From contig NZ_LN824141.1 of assembly GCF_000953715.1 (NCBI RefSeq), positions 1,366,501-1,430,500 on the forward strand: a stretch of DNA of 64,000 bases, in the 5' to 3' direction. The first letter of the stretch is position 1; every line of letters starts with the position of its first letter. Positions 7,828-18,536 of this stretch are shown piece by piece. Below the pieces are notes generated by a model, which saw only the letters and a list, made by a program, of their open reading frames with translations, had not been told where the DNA came from and did not search any database. Made by a program: the position numbers and the translations under genes. This stretch comes from Defluviitoga tunisiensis. Its GTDB lineage: Bacteria > Thermotogota > Thermotogae > Petrotogales > Petrotogaceae.

Positions 7828-8971
7828 GTCTCCTATCTCTAAAAAAAGTTTTTAGAATTTTTGTTGCTTCGACTAATTCATTAAAAGAAGCTGCAAATGA
7901 AAGTCTAATAAATCCATCAGCATAAAAAGCAGATCCTGGAACAACGGCTAATCCATATTCCAACAATTTTTCACAAAATTCTATGTCATTTAAACCAAAT
8001 TCAGAAATGTTAATAAAATAGTAAAATGCTCCCTGAGGTTTGACAAATTTCAAGTTTAATTTCTTAAATTCTTCAAAGAGGTAATCTCTCCTTTTTTTAA
8101 ATTCTTCTACCATAAATGAATTATCAACACTTAAAGCTTTTAATGCTGCATATTGAGAAGGAGTATTAACATTTGAAGTAGAATGCGATTGAATTTTTGC
8201 CATTTGGCTAATAATTTCTTCAGGTGCTAAAGCATATCCAACTCTCCAACCGGTCATCGACCATGCTTTAGAAAAACTGTTTACAACAATTAATTGTTCT
8301 TTAATTGCGTCAAAAGAAGTCATGGAAGTGTATGAATGGTCATACAATAAACAATCGTAAACTTCATCACTGATAATTAGTAAATTATGAGTAATTGATA
8401 AAGATACAATAAATTCTAAAAGAGATTTTGGATATACAATACCTGTTGGATTATTAGGGGAGTTAATTATAATCGCTTTTGTTTTATTTGTTATGGCTTT
8501 TTCTATGTCTTCTCTTAATGGCAAAAAATTATTTTCTTCATAACATTTTATATGAATAGGTATGCCTTCAAGCATTCTAATTTGAGAATCATAGCTTACC
8601 CAAGAAGGATCAAAGATGATAATTTCATCACCAGGATTGATGATAGAAAATAAAGCATTGAAAATTGCCTGTTTTCCTCCATTGGTTACTATTACATTAT
8701 TTTCATTATAATTAGCTAAATATCTATTGTTTACGTATTGCGAAATTTTTCTTCTAAGTTCTAATATCCCTCTATTATCTGTGTACTTAGTTTTACCACT
8801 TTTCATAGCTAAATATGCAGCTTCTATGATTGAATCTGGTGTCCTAATATCTGGTTCCCCAGCAGTTAGTCTTATTACTTTTTCTCCTTTGCTTTGTAAC
8901 TCCATAGCTCGTGAATTTAATTCCATGGTTTTTGATAATTCCAAAGATACAATTCTCCCGGAAAGATACAA
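7808..8971 (-). CDS. PLP-dependent aminotransferase, aspartate aminotransferase family
   Basis: This is a class I/II aminotransferase that moves amino groups between amino acids and 2-oxo acids with pyridoxal phosphate. It shows 'GEPDIRTPDSIIEAA', SPNNPTG, the 'SDEVYDCLLYD' block and the Schiff-base lysine in SFSKAWSMTGWRVGY (about residue 235). The open frame extends to 9016, but I placed the start at the TTG at 8971. That TTG is followed by YLSGRIVSLELSKTM, the usual start of this family, and is preceded by GAGAGGTGGAG; the longer form would run into the neighbouring gene. Aspartate specificity is likely but not provable by eye. Confidence 0.88.
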   Translation of the reverse strand: MYLSGRIVSLELSKTMELNSRAMELQSKGEKVIRLTAGEPDIRTPDSIIEAAYLAMKSGKTKYTDNRGILELRRKISQYVNNRYLANYNENNVIVTNGGKQAIFNALFSIINPGDEIIIFDPSWVSYDSQIRMLEGIPIHIKCYEENNFLPLREDIEKAITNKTKAIIINSPNNPTGIVYPKSLLEFIVSLSITHNLLIISDEVYDCLLYDHSYTSMTSFDAIKEQLIVVNSFSKAWSMTGWRVGYALAPEEIISQMAKIQSHSTSNVNTPSQYAALKALSVDNSFMVEEFKKRRDYLFEEFKKLNLKFVKPQGAFYYFINISEFGLNDIEFCEKLLEYGLAVVPGSAFYADGFIRLSFAASFNELVEATKILKTFFRDRRHVFNEN

Positions 8972-8987
8972 CTTTTCTCCACCTCTC

Positions 8988-10349
8988 TCAATATTTTTTC
9001 TCCAAAATAACCACATTTTCTATATGATAAGTGTTTGGGAACATATCAAACGGTTGAACAGACATTAAATTAAAGTCTTTTTTAAGAAAAATACTTAAAT
9101 CTCTTGCTAATGTAGATGGATCGCATGAAACGTAAATAACAGCCTTATTTGTAATATTTGAAATCAAATCAATTTCTTTCTTATATAATCCATTTCGTGG
9201 GGGATCTACTATAACAAAATCAAATTTTTTAGTTTTATTCTTAACAAGAAAGTCCTTCACAAGTCCTTGAGTAAATTTTATATTTTTTATAGAATTAATA
9301 TTAGCATTTGAAAAAGAAGCTTTTACAGAAACTTTTGAGCTTTCAACCGATTCAACAAATTTGAATAAAGGTGCATAGTATACTGAGAAAAGACCTACTC
9401 CACTGTAAAGGTCTAAAAGAGTATCAGACCTATTGGAGTTATTTTTAAAATAATCTAAAATATACCTCAAAATTTTTTTTGTAACATTGTAGTTATTCTG
9501 GAAAAAAGAGGTTGGAGGAATTTGAAATTTAAAGCCATCAAATTCTTCTTCAATTACACCTTCTCCTAAAAGCGTTCTATAAGGTCCTCTTAAAATAATT
9601 TTATCAGAACTGTTCATTACATGAATTAATGAATTTATATGGTAATGTTTTTGAAAATATTCTTTAATTTCATTTTCAGCAGGTAAGTATTCAGTATGAG
9701 TAACGATTATAGCCATAAGCTGATTAGTGTAGAATGCTTTTCGTAGCACTAAATGTTTTAAAATTCCTGTTCTGTTTTTTTTATTGTATACTGATAAGCC
9801 TAATTTCTCAGCTAAACTTCGTATACCGTTTTTAATGTTATCAAACTCTTTGGGAGAAATAGGACAAGAAAAGATATTGAGCACATTGTTCGAACGTTTT
9901 TCTTTTAAACCAAGCTTCAAAACTTGGTTATTTTCAAAAGTATATTCCATTCTATTTCTATACTCCCAAATTATATCACTTTTTATGGTGTTTTTGACAA
10001 AAGAATCATCTATTTTACCTATTCTCGATAATTGTTCCTTTACAATATTTGTTTTTGCCTCCAATTGATACTCATATTTACAATCTAACCACTGACAACC
10101 TCCACATGCTGGATAATGTTTACAAGATGAAGGTATCCTATAATTAGAAGCAGTAATAATCTCAACTGGTTTAGCGAAAACTAGATTTTTGGTGATCTTA
10201 GATGGAATGACCTTTAAGAAATCTCCTGGATAAGAGTTTTCTATTAAATAAATTTTTCCTTCATATCTAGCCATTCCATAACCACCATAAACAAGTTTTT
10301 CTACAACTAAATTAACCTCTTCTTGACCTTTTAAATCATTATTTTGCAT
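8988..10349 (-). CDS. rlmD: 23S rRNA (uracil-5-)-methyltransferase RlmD/RumA type
   Basis: This is a TrmA/RlmD-family SAM-dependent enzyme that methylates C5 of uridine in 23S rRNA. Residues 10-60 form a TRAM RNA-binding domain. C76, C82 and C85 in SSCKHYPACGGCQWLDC, plus a Cys in NIFSCPIS, look like the four [4Fe-4S] ligands found in RlmD. The C-terminal half is the methyltransferase with 'LLDLYSGVGLFS', VDPPRNGL and the nucleophile Cys in VSCDPSTLARDL. ATG start with GAGGTG upstream. Gram-positive RlmCD-type enzymes share this architecture, so the exact target uridine is uncertain. Confidence 0.9.
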   Translation of the reverse strand: MQNNDLKGQEEVNLVVEKLVYGGYGMARYEGKIYLIENSYPGDFLKVIPSKITKNLVFAKPVEIITASNYRIPSSCKHYPACGGCQWLDCKYEYQLEAKTNIVKEQLSRIGKIDDSFVKNTIKSDIIWEYRNRMEYTFENNQVLKLGLKEKRSNNVLNIFSCPISPKEFDNIKNGIRSLAEKLGLSVYNKKNRTGILKHLVLRKAFYTNQLMAIIVTHTEYLPAENEIKEYFQKHYHINSLIHVMNSSDKIILRGPYRTLLGEGVIEEEFDGFKFQIPPTSFFQNNYNVTKKILRYILDYFKNNSNRSDTLLDLYSGVGLFSVYYAPLFKFVESVESSKVSVKASFSNANINSIKNIKFTQGLVKDFLVKNKTKKFDFVIVDPPRNGLYKKEIDLISNITNKAVIYVSCDPSTLARDLSIFLKKDFNLMSVQPFDMFPNTYHIENVVILEKKY

Positions 10350-10384
10350 TATTACACCTCAAATCTTTTTTAGCTAATACACGT

Positions 10385-12034
10385 TCACATGCTTTCTGGA
10401 GCACTAACACCTAAAATAGAAAGCCCTCTATTTAAAACAATTTTTGTCGCTTCACAAAGATTAAGCCTAGCTTGCATTAGATCATAGTTATCTGCATTAA
10501 GTACAGATAGAGAGTTATAAAAATGATGGAATCTCGAAGATACTTTTTCTAAATACTGTGTTAATAGATTGGGCTTAAATTGTAAAGAGGCATTTACTAA
10601 GGAATTAGGAAATAAAGCTAATTCTCTCAATAAGGCTTTTTCCTCATATTTATCTAGATTACTTAATCCCAAAAATCTTTCATATTTTATTCCTCTTTTT
10701 TCAGCTTCTTTAAAAATACTACATATCCTAGCGTGTGCATATTGCACATAGAAAACCGGATTTTCATTAGATTTTTTGATTGCTAAATCTACATCAAAAT
10801 TCAAGGTTGTATCCGGATCTACCATAGCAAAAAAATACCTTACAGCATCTTTTCCAACTTTGTTGATGAGCTCGTCAAGGGTATAAAACTCACCTCTTCT
10901 TGTGGACATTCTGATTAGTTCATCATCTTTTTTAATATTAACAAATTGATGAAGTATAATCTTTAAGAAATCTTCAGGAAGTCCTAATGCTTTAATAGAC
11001 GCCATCATTCTAGGTATATGGCCATGATGATCTGAACCTAAAATATCAATAACTTGGTCAAAACCTCGTAAATATTTATAATAATGATAGGCAATATCAT
11101 CGCAAAAGTATGTTGGCATGTTGTCATTTGACCGAATTAATACTTTATCATTTTCTTCTATAAGGTCTGAAACTTTAAACCATAACGCACCATCTTTTTC
11201 ATAAACAAAACCTTTGGATTTTAGTTGATTTAAAGTTGAGTTTACTATATTGTTTTTGAACAAAAGTTTTTCACTAAATACGATATCGAAATATATATCA
11301 AGTTGTTTTAAAGTGTAAAGCATCTTATTAAGCATATCTTCTACAGCTTCTTCCATGAATAAGTTTTCAATCTCGCTGTTCCATTTGTCTTTATACAGAT
11401 CACCGTACTTGTTTATAAGGGTTCTAGCAGTTTCAATTAAATATTCACCTACATATCCATCTTCAGGTATTTCATAATGAGAACCTAATAACTCATTATA
11501 TCGAACCCATAATGATCTTGCTAAAAGTTTGATTTGTCTTCCTGCATCATTCAGATACATTTCTTTCTGAACAATATGTCCAGTTTGCTCATATATATTT
11601 CCAATTACATCTCCCATTACAGCTTGTCTTCCATGAGCTATGGTTAGTGGTCCTGTTGGATTAACACTGGCGAATTCAAATTGAATAATTTTTCCTTTAC
11701 CTATATCAATTTTACCGTAGTTTCTTGGGTGACTTATTATATGAGAACATATTCTCTGATAAACTGAAGGAGAAAGAAACAAATTTAAAAAACCATTAAC
11801 ATTTTCTACCTTTGTAAAAAAGTTATTCTTAGAGAGTTTTTCGGAGAGTTCTTGAGAAATAACTTTAGGATTCTTTTTAAACTTTTTAGCTAGTAAAAAA
11901 GAGATATTTGAAGAAAAGTCTCCTAGGTCATCTTGAGGAGGAATTTCAACAACATATTCTTCAGAAAAATTAGCTAATCCTAATTCTTTAAGAGCGTTAT
12001 CAATTTGCTCTTTTATTAAAGAAATAATTTCCAT
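10385..12034 (-). CDS. argS: Arginyl-tRNA synthetase
   Basis: ArgRS is a class I synthetase that charges tRNA-Arg. The 549-residue protein has the N-terminal ArgRS additional domain, the HIGH-type motif in 'ASVNPTGPLTIAHGRQA', the 'GSDHHGHIPRMMA' block of the catalytic domain, 'IRMSTRRGEF' in the KMSKS position, and a C-terminal DALR anticodon-binding domain ending in ILGVSAPESM. I use the ATG at 12034, preceded by GGAGGT, rather than the in-frame TTG at 12049, which is part of the ribosome site itself. Confidence 0.96.
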   Translation of the reverse strand: MEIISLIKEQIDNALKELGLANFSEEYVVEIPPQDDLGDFSSNISFLLAKKFKKNPKVISQELSEKLSKNNFFTKVENVNGFLNLFLSPSVYQRICSHIISHPRNYGKIDIGKGKIIQFEFASVNPTGPLTIAHGRQAVMGDVIGNIYEQTGHIVQKEMYLNDAGRQIKLLARSLWVRYNELLGSHYEIPEDGYVGEYLIETARTLINKYGDLYKDKWNSEIENLFMEEAVEDMLNKMLYTLKQLDIYFDIVFSEKLLFKNNIVNSTLNQLKSKGFVYEKDGALWFKVSDLIEENDKVLIRSNDNMPTYFCDDIAYHYYKYLRGFDQVIDILGSDHHGHIPRMMASIKALGLPEDFLKIILHQFVNIKKDDELIRMSTRRGEFYTLDELINKVGKDAVRYFFAMVDPDTTLNFDVDLAIKKSNENPVFYVQYAHARICSIFKEAEKRGIKYERFLGLSNLDKYEEKALLRELALFPNSLVNASLQFKPNLLTQYLEKVSSRFHHFYNSLSVLNADNYDLMQARLNLCEATKIVLNRGLSILGVSAPESM

Positions 12035-12052
12035 TATTTTTACCTCCAATTC

Positions 12053-12727
12053 TTATTCTCTTGCTTGAGATAAAGTGCCTGGTATTTTTAGTTTATTTTC
12101 AATATATCTAAAAATCTCACTAAAAACAGTAACCAATAGAAAGTAAATAATTCCAGCAAAAAGATAAACCTTGAAAAATTCAAAGTTACGACTAGCAACG
12201 AACTTTGCTTGAGCCATTATTTCAGGTGCTCCTACAATGTAGGAAAGCGAGGAGTATTTTAATAAATAAATAAACTCATTAGTCCAAGAAGGAATAAATC
12301 TACGAATGGCTTGAGGTAAAATGACAAATCGAATAGATTGCCATTTTGTCATTCCAATCGAAAGTGCTGCTTGCATTTGTCCTGAACTAATTGATTGAAT
12401 AGCACCCCGTAAATATTCAGCTTGATATGCAGATGAGTTTAAGAAAAAAGAGATTATAGATGCTGTTAGTGGTGATAATCTAATACCTATGACAGGCAAA
12501 CTATAATATAAAATAAATAGTTGAACTAGCAGAGGAGTACCTCTAATTATTTCTATATAACAATTACTAATAGTATATAAAACCTTATTTCCATACATTT
12601 TAGATAAAGAAAGGAATATAGCTATAAAAAAGCCAATTATTACAGATGACATTGTTAAAAATAATGTGATCCATAATCCATCCAACATATATTTCCAGGA
12701 ACTTTGAACAATTTCAATAAAAGTCAT
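12053..12727 (-). CDS. Polar amino-acid ABC transporter permease (HisM/GlnP family)
   Basis: This is an inner-membrane permease subunit of a polar amino-acid importer. The 224 residues contain about five hydrophobic segments. The HisM-family core '[19 protein letters not shown]' is followed by a loop with [23 protein letters not shown], the EAA-type motif that docks on the ATPase. The ATG overlaps the stop of the ATPase gene by four bases, so it is translationally coupled. With the permease at 13508 it probably forms a heterodimer. Confidence 0.92.
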   Translation of the reverse strand: MTFIEIVQSSWKYMLDGLWITLFLTMSSVIIGFFIAIFLSLSKMYGNKVLYTISNCYIEIIRGTPLLVQLFILYYSLPVIGIRLSPLTASIISFFLNSSAYQAEYLRGAIQSISSGQMQAALSIGMTKWQSIRFVILPQAIRRFIPSWTNEFIYLLKYSSLSYIVGAPEIMAQAKFVASRNFEFFKVYLFAGIIYFLLVTVFSEIFRYIENKLKIPGTLSQARE

Positions 12728-13506
12728 TGATTTTCTTCCTTCCCGTACAATTTTGTTAATTTATTTAAAAACTCTTTTGTCCTTTCTTTTTTAGGGTTGT
12801 TAAACATTTCTAAAGGAGAACCCTGTTCAACAATTACCCCACCTTCCATAAAAATAATTTCATCTGCGACAGCTCTAGCAAAACCCAACTCGTGGGTTAC
12901 ACAAAGCATAGTCATTCCACTTTTTGCCAATTCTATCATTACCCCTAAAACCTCACCTATTAATTCTGGGTCTAATGCAGAAGTGGGTTCATCAAACAAC
13001 ATTAATTTTGGATTCATAGCCAAAGCTCGAGCTATTGCAACTCTTTGTTTCTGACCTCCGGAAAGTTGTGCTGGATAGAGTTCAATTTTATTTTTTAAAC
13101 CAACTCGTTCTAGCTCTTTTAATGCAATATCTGTGGCCTCATCTTTATTTATTTTCTTAACTTTGATCAAACCTAACTTAACATTATCGAGTACATTAAG
13201 ATGTTCAAATAAATTGAAATGTTGAAATACAAAGCCGATTTCTTGTCTTATTTTATGAACATTTTTTGCAGAAGTTATATCTTTATTTTCTAGATATATT
13301 TTTCCCGAATCAACTTCTACTAATCTATTAATACACATTAACAAAGTACTTTTACCAGTGCCACTTGGACCAATAATAACCTTGGTTTCTCCTTTGTTAA
13401 CATTAAAAGAAATGCCTTTCAAGACTTCATTTCCGTTAAAGCTTTTATGTACATTCTCTACTCTTAATATTACTTGATTAGAATTATTTTTGCTAATCAT
13501 ATTCAA
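12724..13506 (-). CDS. Polar amino-acid ABC transporter ATP-binding protein (GlnQ family)
   Basis: This ATPase powers the importer encoded around it. The Walker A motif GPSGTGKST is at about residues 46-54, the signature LSGGQKQR at 148-155 and the Walker B '[13 protein letters not shown]' at 168-180, followed by the H-loop in [11 protein letters not shown]. Close similarity to GlnQ/HisP is visible throughout. The start is a TTG at 13506 with AGGAG 7 bases upstream; the ATG two codons later is an alternative. It sits one base from the preceding permease stop. Confidence 0.95.
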   Translation of the reverse strand: MNMISKNNSNQVILRVENVHKSFNGNEVLKGISFNVNKGETKVIIGPSGTGKSTLLMCINRLVEVDSGKIYLENKDITSAKNVHKIRQEIGFVFQHFNLFEHLNVLDNVKLGLIKVKKINKDEATDIALKELERVGLKNKIELYPAQLSGGQKQRVAIARALAMNPKLMLFDEPTSALDPELIGEVLGVMIELAKSGMTMLCVTHELGFARAVADEIIFMEGGVIVEQGSPLEMFNNPKKERTKEFLNKLTKLYGKEENQ

Positions 13507-13507
13507 A

Positions 13508-14179
13508 TTACACTCTCCTTACTTCATATCCAGGAATTTCAAGTTTTTTCTCAACATAACCTAGTCCTTTACTCAATGAAAATGTTAGTACAAAATAAAT
13601 CAACCCACATATTAGGTATATAAGTAAAGGTTTGTTTGTAACAGCTATTATGTAAGTACCTTGTCTTAATAATTCAATAACTCCAAGTGCATAAGCTAAA
13701 GATGTATCCTTTAAAACTACGGCAGCTTCGTTAGTCCATCCAGATAAAGATATTCGAAAAGCCTGAGGAAAAATAACATTAAAAAAAGTTTGAAATTTTG
13801 TCATTCCTAAGGAGTATGCTGCATCGACTTGTCCTTTAGGTAGTGAAGAAATAGCTCCTCTAAATATCTGAGATTGATAAGCAGAGCTTCTTAACCCCAG
13901 CCCAACAATAGAAGCGAACAATGGATTAAGTCTTATTCCTATTAGAGGAAGACCATAAAATATTAAAAATAAAATAACTAATTCAGGAAGACTTCGCAAT
14001 AATCTTTCGTAAAATAGAAAAAAGGCACGAACAAACTTGTTCCCATAAAGCTGACCTAAAGCAACTATAATAGATACAACAAATCCTAGAACTATGCTAA
14101 AAAAAGCTAGTTCTAGAGTAACTAAAGTTCCTTTTAAAAGATGTGGTAGAGAATCAATAATAATTTTTAAATTTTCCAA
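13508..14179 (-). CDS. Polar amino-acid ABC transporter permease (HisM/GlnP family)
   Basis: This is the second permease of the same importer. It has the family core '[20 protein letters not shown]' and the EAA loop '[20 protein letters not shown]'. The open frame reaches 14266, but those extra codons run through the GC-rich hairpin at 14245-14265. I therefore start at the TTG at 14179 ([15 protein letters not shown]), which is preceded by AAAGGGA. The product then has about 223 residues, matching its partner permease in length. Confidence 0.9.
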   Translation of the reverse strand: MENLKIIIDSLPHLLKGTLVTLELAFFSIVLGFVVSIIVALGQLYGNKFVRAFFLFYERLLRSLPELVILFLIFYGLPLIGIRLNPLFASIVGLGLRSSAYQSQIFRGAISSLPKGQVDAAYSLGMTKFQTFFNVIFPQAFRISLSGWTNEAAVVLKDTSLAYALGVIELLRQGTYIIAVTNKPLLIYLICGLIYFVLTFSLSKGLGYVEKKLEIPGYEVRRV

Positions 14180-14244
14180 TGTACATCCCTTTCCTGTAAT
14201 TTTGAATATTATATAAAATAGATAGGAAGTATATATACTACAGT

Positions 14245-14265
14245 TGAGGGGGCAAAGCCCCCTCA
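14245..14265 (-). terminator. Intra-operon GC hairpin after the binding-protein gene
   Basis: TGAGGGGGC-AAA-GCCCCCTCA forms a 9-bp stem with a 3-base loop between the binding-protein stop and the first permease start. On the minus strand it is not followed by a U tract, so it looks like an mRNA-stabilising or partial-termination hairpin that lets the binding protein be made in excess. Its core resembles the AGGGC-GNA-GCCCT palindrome of the repeat modules. Confidence 0.7.
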
Positions 14266-14345
14266 TTAATATTTAGATTAAGTTATAGTTTTAATTTAAC
14301 TTCAATGGCTATAAAGATATTTAATTAATTAAAGGCTATAAGAAA

Positions 14346-15077
14346 CTATTTAAAATACTTTTCAATAAGTTCGTCGAGCTTTCCGTTTTTTTGTAACTCT
14401 TGAATACCACTATTTAAAAGATTTAATAATTCTTTGTTTCCTTTCTTGACAGCCATTCCGTAACTTTCCTCAGTTTTTATGATTCCAACAATTTTAACAG
14501 GATCTGTTTTAGTAAATCTTTCAGAAACAGGATTATCTAGAACTATAGCATCAATATTTTTATTTACTAGGTCTCTAACCGCAAAATTAAATGTGTCGTA
14601 TCTAGTAATGTTTTTCTTTGGTATGATATTTTTATCTGAAAGATGTTCAGTAACCCAGAGATCTCCGGTAGTGCCAGTTTGGACTCCTATTTTGTGGTTT
14701 CCAAATAGAACAGTAATATCAAAATCCGAATCTTTTCTTACTAAGATGCTTTGATCGCCACTATAATAAGGAATTGTAAAGTCAACAACCTTTTGCCTAT
14801 CTTCAGTAATAGTCATTCCTGCAGCAATTATATCAATATTGCCTGTTGTCAAAGATGGGATTAAAGAGTCAAAACTGATATCGATAACTTCAACATTGAA
14901 CCCTTTTAATTTTCCTATTTCTCTAATCAAATCAATATCAAAGCCTACAAACTGTCCGTTTTCTACATATTCAAAAGGTGGAAAAGAAGCTTCTGTCCCA
15001 ACTTTATAAGTAACCCCAAAAACAAAAAGTAGCGGTGTTAAAACTGCTATGAAAAACAAAAAAGCTCTTTTAAACAT
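14346..15077 (-). CDS. Polar amino-acid ABC transporter substrate-binding protein
   Basis: This is a periplasmic binding protein of the family-3 type that captures the amino acid for the importer. Residues 1-20 form a signal peptide (FKRAFLFFIAVLTPLLFVFG), with no lipobox Cys. The mature part starts 'VTYKVGTEASFPPFEY' and has GFDIDLIREIGKLKG and 'IIAAGMTITEDRQKVVDFT', the standard family blocks, ending 'GKLDELIEKYF'. The 243-residue length is normal. GGGAGGG precedes the ATG. Substrate specificity (Gln, His, Arg or other) cannot be read from the sequence. Confidence 0.94.
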   Translation of the reverse strand: MFKRAFLFFIAVLTPLLFVFGVTYKVGTEASFPPFEYVENGQFVGFDIDLIREIGKLKGFNVEVIDISFDSLIPSLTTGNIDIIAAGMTITEDRQKVVDFTIPYYSGDQSILVRKDSDFDITVLFGNHKIGVQTGTTGDLWVTEHLSDKNIIPKKNITRYDTFNFAVRDLVNKNIDAIVLDNPVSERFTKTDPVKIVGIIKTEESYGMAVKKGNKELLNLLNSGIQELQKNGKLDELIEKYFK

Positions 15078-15525
15078 TCAAATCCCTCCCTTTCTATGAT
15101 GATAAAAAGAATAGAATTATATTAAAGAATATTAATAAAAAAATTTAATGAATAAAGAGTTGTAAATTTAAACAACGACAATTTTAGTCTATGTTTTTTA
15201 CATTTTATTATAACATATTTTATTATATGATTACTAAAATAATTAATTTTTATTATTGCATTCACATATTTTTTTCATAAAAATGATTCCTTTTATTTAA
15301 AAAAACAGTGTGATATAATTTAATAAAATATGAGAAGTAACAAAAAATCACTAATTAGTTCTAATTATTCACTTATAATAGATTACATTTTATGTCAGAA
15401 ATTTTATTTCAATGAATAATTCAAAAAAATGGTTATATGTTTGTTGAATCCATAACTGTTTTGGCAAAGAGACATCTACTTTTTAACTATTATCAAACCC
15501 AGTTGAAATTGATTATTTTTTGGTC
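15078..15525. other. Long AT-rich intergenic region between divergent units
   Basis: This 448-base stretch separates the minus-strand amino-acid transporter operon from the + strand module ahead of ybaB. A TATAAT on the minus strand (15116-15121) may be the -10 box of the binding-protein gene, but I see no good -35 box. No ORF, tRNA or stable hairpin was found. Confidence 0.6.
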
Positions 15526-15747
15526 TTTAGAAACAAATATTTTCTAAATAATAAGCATTTGATTTATAAAGGGTCTAGGGCGAAGCCCTCCCCCCTCCTT
15601 GGTACAAGTACCGAAATAGTTAAAAAAATTAAGATATGCTCTTTAGAAATGAGGAGGTATTTTGTAAAAAATCAACTAAAACATATATAATAAGGATTTT
15701 GGAATTTCTGAAGACAGCAAAATTGATTATTTTAGAGGAGGATTTGC
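15526..15747 (+). promoter_or_regulatory. Multi-palindrome leader module upstream of ybaB
   Basis: This is the most complete single copy of the shared module. In order it has palindrome I (TTTAGAAA-CAAATAT-TTTCTAAA, 15526-15548), palindrome II (AGGGC-GAA-GCCCT, about 15577-15589), palindrome III (TTGGTA-CAAG-TACCGA, about 15599-15614), a linker with a second TTTAGAAA, and then a conserved block ending in ACATATATAATAAGG. TATAAT lies at 15686-15691, 57 bases before the ATG, and the module runs up to AGGAGG. The first 90 bases match the 96-bp unit at 3978-4378. Confidence 0.75.
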
Positions 15748-16134
15748 ATGGCAAAAAAAATGAAAAGTTTAGGTGGAAGATCTTTATCAAAAAAAACTTC
15801 TAACGCAAACAATATGAACGCGCTACTTCAAGAGGCTCAGAAAGCTCAATTACAAATGCAAAAAGAAATAGAAGAGATGGAAAATTCCCTAAAAGATTTA
15901 GAGGTTGAGGCTACAGCTGGAGGTGGCGTTGTAAAGATAATTGCTACCTGTGACTTAAGGATAAAAGACATTATTATTTCTGAAGAATTAGAAGAGGAAG
16001 ATTTTGATACGATAAAGGATTTAATAATTGCCGCTACAAATGAAGTAGTTCAAAAAGCGATTCAATTAAAAGAGGAGAAAACAAACGAAATTTCAGAAAA
16101 GTATTTAGGCCAACTACCTGATTTAGGATTCTAA
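15748..16134 (+). CDS. YbaB/EbfC family nucleoid-associated protein
   Basis: This is a small DNA-binding protein of the YbaB/EbfC family, dimeric and tweezer-shaped in characterised members. The 128 residues start with a basic tail (AKKMKSLGGRSLSKK) that is longer than usual. Next come the coiled-coil part (LLQEAQKAQLQMQKEIEEME) and the conserved 'VEATAGGGVVKIIATCDLRI'. In many bacteria this gene sits between dnaX and recR; here neither is present. It stands alone between a repeat-type leader and gap. Confidence 0.9.
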   Translation: MAKKMKSLGGRSLSKKTSNANNMNALLQEAQKAQLQMQKEIEEMENSLKDLEVEATAGGGVVKIIATCDLRIKDIIISEELEEEDFDTIKDLIIAATNEVVQKAIQLKEEKTNEISEKYLGQLPDLGF

Positions 16135-16204
16135 AAAAATTTTAACTTTATATTTTCAAAAAAGTATAAATAAAATTGTATAATATACTTAGAGAAAAAA
16201 ATAA

Positions 16205-17242
<1,038 letters not shown>

Positions 17243-17256
17243 AAGATAGAATTACG

Positions 17257-17284
17257 AAAAGGGGATTAAGCTCCCCTTTTTGTT
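17257..17284 (+). terminator. Rho-independent terminator after gap
   Basis: AAAAGGGGA and TCCCCTTTT form a 9-bp stem around a short loop, followed by T residues, 15 bases after the gap stop codon. Confidence 0.9.
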
Positions 17285-17336
17285 TAAGTTTGGATTATTC
17301 ACTTGATCAATAAACATACTTTAGGGGGTGCAATAA

Positions 17337-18536
17337 ATGAACAAGCTAACTATAAAAGACGTTGATTTAAAAAATAAAAAGGTTATAATGAGAGTAGATT
17401 TTAATGTACCAATAAAAAATGGAATGATAACTGACGATACAAGGATTAAAGCGGCTTTACCTACAATTAAATATGCGGTAGATGAAGGCGCCAAAGTTAT
17501 TTTACTTTCTCACTTAGGAAGACCAGATGGCGAAAAAGATCCACAGTATTCTTTAAAACCGGTCGCAGAAAGGCTTAAAGAATTAATTAATGTTCCTGTA
17601 TATTTTGTTGATGAGACACGTGGAGAAAAAGTGGAACGAGCAGTTTCTCAACTGAAAAATGGAGAGATTCTTGTAATAGAAAATACACGTTTTGAAAAAG
17701 GAGAAACAAAAAATGATCCTGATTTAGCAAAATATTGGGCCGGTCTTGCAGATATTCATGTAAACGACGCATTTGGTACAGCTCATAGAGCACATGCTTC
17801 TAATGTGGGTATAGCAAAATATATACCTAGTGTCGCAGGGTTTTTAATGGAGAAGGAAATCAAATTTTTAAGTGCAGCGAATGAAAATCCACAAAAACCA
17901 TATGTTGTGGTATTAGGTGGTGCCAAAGTTTCAGATAAGATAGATGTCATAAACAATCTTTTAAATAAGGCGGACAGGATTTTGATTGGTGGAGCAATGA
18001 TGTTTACATTTCTTAAAGCATTAGGAAAAAAGGTTGGTTCATCAAAAGTTGAGGAAGATAAACTAGATGTGGCTAAAACAATTTTAGAAAATGCCAAGGC
18101 AAAAAAGGTAGAGATTGTATTACCAATAGATACAGTCGCTGCACAAAAAATTGAAGCTGGAGCTGAAAAGAAAATATTTAAAATTAATGAAGGAATTCCT
18201 GAAGGATGGATGGGTTTAGATATTGGACCTGAAACCATTAGGTTATTTAGTGAAAAATTGTCAGATGCAAAAACGGTATTTTGGAATGGACCAATGGGAG
18301 TATTTGAAATTGATGATTTTGCTGAAGGAACTAAAAAAATTGCCGAAGCAATAGTAAATGTTACCAAAAAAGGTTGTATAAGCATAGTTGGTGGAGGAGA
18401 TTCTGCAGCTGCAGCAGAAAAGTTTAGTTTAGCGGAAGAATTTTCTCATGTATCAACTGGTGGTGGAGCTTCACTAGAATTTCTTGAAGGAAAAGAACTT
18501 CCAGGAATTGCTTCAATATCTGTAAAAAAAAACTAA
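17337..18536 (+). CDS. pgk: Phosphoglycerate kinase (0-frame product of pgk/tpi)
   Basis: PGK transfers the high-energy phosphate of 1,3-bisphosphoglycerate to ADP. Family blocks include RVDFNVPI near residue 20, [10 protein letters not shown], '[14 protein letters not shown]', [12 protein letters not shown], and the nucleotide-binding '[15 protein letters not shown]' and [13 protein letters not shown] near the C-terminus. The 399-residue product is complete. GGGGGTG precedes the ATG. The last codons read GTA-AAA-AAA-AAC-TAA, a slippery run that leads into tpi in the -1 frame. In Thermotoga maritima PGK is known to be made both alone and as a PGK-TIM fusion, and this arrangement predicts the same here. 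Confidence 0.97.
   Translation: MNKLTIKDVDLKNKKVIMRVDFNVPIKNGMITDDTRIKAALPTIKYAVDEGAKVILLSHLGRPDGEKDPQYSLKPVAERLKELINVPVYFVDETRGEKVERAVSQLKNGEILVIENTRFEKGETKNDPDLAKYWAGLADIHVNDAFGTAHRAHASNVGIAKYIPSVAGFLMEKEIKFLSAANENPQKPYVVVLGGAKVSDKIDVINNLLNKADRILIGGAMMFTFLKALGKKVGSSKVEEDKLDVAKTILENAKAKKVEIVLPIDTVAAQKIEAGAEKKIFKINEGIPEGWMGLDIGPETIRLFSEKLSDAKTVFWNGPMGVFEIDDFAEGTKKIAEAIVNVTKKGCISIVGGGDSAAAAEKFSLAEEFSHVSTGGGASLEFLEGKELPGIASISVKKN
18524..18536 (+). promoter_or_regulatory. -1 frameshift / slippage site at the end of pgk
   Basis: Nine A residues (18524-18532) are followed by C and the pgk stop TAA (18534-18536). The heptamer A_AAA_AAC at 18527-18533 has the X_XXY_YYZ form in the pgk frame, directly before the stop codon. 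After a -1 shift the ribosome reads CTA-AAT-AAA-AGA-AGA and continues into tpi. The A9 run would also allow RNA-polymerase slippage, since one added A gives the same fusion. A weak 7-bp A/U stem (AAATAAA...TTTATTT) follows at 18535-18554. Confidence 0.8.

Noticed and set aside
14180-14266. N-terminal extension of the amino-acid permease
   Set aside because: The extra codons cross a stable GC hairpin and have no ribosome site; the TTG at 14179 gives a normal-length permease.
17783-18385. 200-codon open frame opposite pgk
   Set aside because: It is antisense to a conserved enzyme gene, has no ribosome site and reads as low-complexity Ser/Phe/Ile-rich sequence.
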